This document shows, piece after piece, positions 58,894-64,000 of a stretch of DNA of 64,000 nt. The first letter of the stretch is position 1, and every line of letters begins with the position of its first letter. The position numbers were made by a program, and so were the translations under genes. Source of the stretch: Homalodisca vitripennis (Eukaryota; Arthropoda; Insecta; Hemiptera; Cicadellidae). Location of the stretch: assembly GCF_021130785.1 (NCBI RefSeq), contig NC_060213.1:94294501-94358500 (forward strand), given 5' to 3'. The notes under the pieces were generated by a model, which made no database searches, was not told the origin of the DNA, and saw only the letters and a list, made by a program, of their open reading frames with translations.

Positions 58894-61621
58894 TACTATT
58901 TAATACAACAAAAAGGCTGATGATATTTTGTTGCGATTAACAGATGTAATTTATTTGTTTCTTACTGTAGTAGGTTATATTCATTATTAATATTCATCTA
59001 AGTAATTTGTGATAAATCACTCCACGTACACAGCCAGACTTATAGACCGGCTACCATTGGAGAGTGCAAAATTCTATTTATTGAGTTTAAAAAATGAAAT
59101 ACACAGTAATATAAAGTAGTACGTTCGTATACTCTTTGATTAAATTCAATAATGAGTTGTAATTTTCATTAAAACGGTAGCCAAGTTTTATTACTAAGCT
59201 TATTTTTGTTACCATATAACGTGTTTATATTATATGAAAGCAATTAAAAATCGTGTCGAAAAGACTAACCTTTAACTGATTGCAAAGAAAACTATAGGGA
59301 CACACAAAGAATCAAATACAATTGTTGGAACCTAATAGAGCACATGCCAAAAAATTAAATACAATAAGGAATATACTAAAGGTGTATTAGATGTCTTTCT
59401 TATGTTAATTCAAGATCTGGTAAAATCTATTAAAACTAGATACAGGGACTTTGTAGGAAGTGAATGTGTTTGAAGAAATTAAAGTAGAATAAAGTAAGTT
59501 TTTAGAAGAACTGTTTGAGCGTCAATATAAATTATTAAATATATCGCAAAATTTCTGATCCAAAGTATAGATATTAAAAGCGTTTCAAATATCATTATTG
59601 GAGGAGTAGGGGTTAGTTCTATGGAATATAATGCAGAGAAGAGATATACGTATCAGAGATTGAGGAATTTTTTAATAACTATGACCGCCTTGGTTACTTG
59701 TGGACGTATCCATAAGGTTTTTGATATAAATATTTACAAAAAAAATTGTGTGACTCATTTGGTATAGAAATAAAATGAAAAAATCTGTAGTTTCCCAAAA
59801 ACATAACATCTTAGTGATCTTAGGAGTAATTAAACGTCATGTTAGGGCTTGAGTTGAAAGTCATCCTGGAAATTACTATAGCTTGTTTTATACTTGAAAT
59901 AAGAAATAACGTGTAAAAATTTGCTGATTCAACAACAGAATAGAGTAAAAAAATTCGAATTATAAAATATAAGTACATACATAAATATATGAACTGAAAC
60001 AGAGTAACCTTAGATACAATTTCCCTTTATAATTTAGTAAAACGTTTATAGTTATAACAAAATAACAATCTGAAATGAATAGGAAGTGTCAGTAAATTTA
60101 TATTAAAGATAGTTTTATATATACAAATTTATTCTGTCTTTTCGTTGATAAGAATTTTATCAACATATTGTGTTATATATTATATAATGAAAGCGAATTC
60201 TTTTTATATAATTTTATGCATCGGGTATAAGCATAATAGGTAAATCATCATTTGCGGAACAACAGGAGCAGTAGAATCTTTATAAGGAGAAAGCTAGAAA
60301 CGCATCGTAAAATGTAGAATTAGAATGGCCAAATAAGAAAGCGATCATTAAATTGCTTTATAATTTATGTATTTCAATATTGCAACAAACTACGTACTAA
60401 AATTAATAACAGCTATACAGTTTTATTTAATCTTACATTATATAATAATATCATCTCCATGATTTAATTAATTGTGTTCAAAGAGCAAAATCTAAAGTTT
60501 ATTGCATGATTGCTTATGTTAATTTTTATATAACTAAATTCATTGAATGTAGGAAACTTATCAAATATAATTATATAGTGTAAAAAGGTCTTCTTCATTA
60601 CAATTGATCGAAATAAGCCTGACCACGAGATCTTGTTATTAAAATTGCTTCCTCTAAAAGACGTGGGTTGGATATACAACAAAGAAGTTAGATTGAGAAG
60701 GTAATTCTGTTTGCCCAGTGGAGAGAAGTGGATAATAATAATTGAGTCTTCTCCAACAAAATTGTCAATTTAGTACCTTTAGTCCAGGTTAACCAATTAT
60801 TCTGATACAATAAATTCCTTTTCGTATTAACAATTGATTGAATAATATTTTCTAACAATATATTTTACTTTGTTTACATGAATTCTTTTTATTTTATCCA
60901 AATTAAATCCATGAGATCTGTTAAAACACGAATATTATGTAAAATAGAGCAGATATTTATGAATTTATTAGGGTTATTGTAATGGATGGAATAGTGTGAT
61001 TACATATATGTGCGTTTGCTTCAGTATGTGTTAAGCTATTTGTGTACGTAAATCAGAATTTATTTGGAAGTAATATAACAAAGAAATGTTAATATATCAC
61101 TTTTTGTAACAGTACCTATATGGGTTGATACAACAGGACATTTCGACAAACAATACAATTATATTATTGTTCTGTCTTAATGGTCAAAATCTTTCATTTC
61201 TTAGTTATATCTGGTCTATTTATATTCCCATTATTGGTTTATTTATCGCTCTTTAACATTTATTTGTATAAGTGTCTCTGGATATTCTCTATCAGTTAAC
61301 TAGTATAGAGTATACAAATTCCAGTATTTAATTTATTATATATAGAGAATTAAGAGACATACTGGATTCCGTAGTAATGTCTTCATGTCTCAGAACAGTT
61401 TGCATAAATAGAGGATTACTGTCCGGTCAGAGGAATCCCATACACGTATGCACGACACATTTTTAAATATTACTAACATGACAATATGTTGCTATGTAAG
61501 GCAGAAAGTAGAACACCAAGACGTTTGTACAATGACTACAACACAAAAGTTTCGAATAAAAAACTAATTAAAACAGCCATGTTAAGACAAATGTATATAT
61601 ATATATATAAAACTTTTGTGA
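58894..61621. other. AT-rich noncoding DNA, no gene seen
   Basis: No supported frame or repeat family. The 61486-61686 frame is a chance opening that overlaps the hammerhead-like motif. Confidence 0.5.
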
Positions 61622-61665
61622 TGTGTCTGACTAAGATAGCCTTGCTATCGAAAGGCCTCACAATA
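61622..61665 (+). ncRNA. Hammerhead-ribozyme-like motif, third family
   Basis: TGT, core CTGACTA (61627-61633, one departure from CTGANGA), stem II GATAGC-CTT-GCTATC (61635-61640 with 61644-61649), core GAAA (61650-61653), palindromic stem III AGGCCT, C at the cleavage position, then ACA pairing with TGT. AATAATAAAGG follows as after the PLE motif at 15927-15973. The changed G8 position would impair cleavage, so this is probably a relic. Confidence 0.5.
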
Positions 61666-61712
61666 ATAAAGGTTATTAATAATTAGTTTGTTGTGTTTAA
61701 ATGTAATGAGTT

Positions 61713-61783
61713 AACACACACACACACACACACACACACAACACACACACACACACACACACATCACACACACACACACACAA
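61713..61783. repeat. (CA)n microsatellite
   Basis: Interrupted CA repeat with two single-base breaks. Confidence 0.97.

Positions 61784-64000
<2,217 letters not shown>

Overview
This window looks like AT-rich, gene-poor nuclear DNA from an arthropod, most likely an insect. The base composition is strongly A+T. Long (TA)n, (TG)n and (CA)n microsatellites are present. Every recognisable protein trace belongs to a transposon family common in arthropod genomes: a DUF4817-type mariner, an element with the 'Mutator-like transposase' domain, Penelope-like (PLE) fragments, CR1/Jockey-like LINE fragments and RTE-type 3' tails. I found no intact host gene, no bacterial operon, no rRNA or tRNA gene and no CRISPR array. 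The order and species cannot be read from what is here.

Layout. 1-6 kb: noncoding DNA, a foldback palindrome split by a LINE 3' fragment, a reverse-transcriptase fragment and a second foldback element. 8-12 kb, 16-27 kb and 33-39 kb: three blocks (A, B, C) that are ancient, diverged copies of each other. They share conserved islands, including a short stem-loop module near 8.1, 17.7 and 34.3 kb and an exon-like island near 10.9 and 25.9 kb. Block B was later hit by a 2.7-kb TTAA-flanked transposon (19241-21938) and a mariner (from 27132). A 1.49-kb tandem duplication (28264-31216) then copied the mariner's transposase 5' end. Two oppositely oriented PLE fragments sit at the left edges of blocks B and C.

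43.7-49.4 kb: RTE-like 3' ends, a promoter/5'-exon-like segment on the minus strand, and a nested set of inverted copies of a ~105-bp minisatellite. 53.4-58.9 kb: three head-to-tail copies of a ~1.9-kb element, with an inverted fourth copy running off the right edge from 62.7 kb. Its terminal hairpin, the exact head-to-tail seam and internal ~180-bp and C-rich repeats suggest a non-autonomous rolling-circle (Helitron/Helentron-like) element.

The most interesting signals are: (1) hammerhead-ribozyme-like cores (CTGANGA - stem II - GAAA - short palindromic stem III) at four places, one directly downstream of a PLE GIY-YIG endonuclease reading frame; (2) the seam-exact tandem rolling-circle-like element with variable internal module number; (3) the triplicated stem-loop module. 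All calls come from reading the sequence; no alignment or database search was run.
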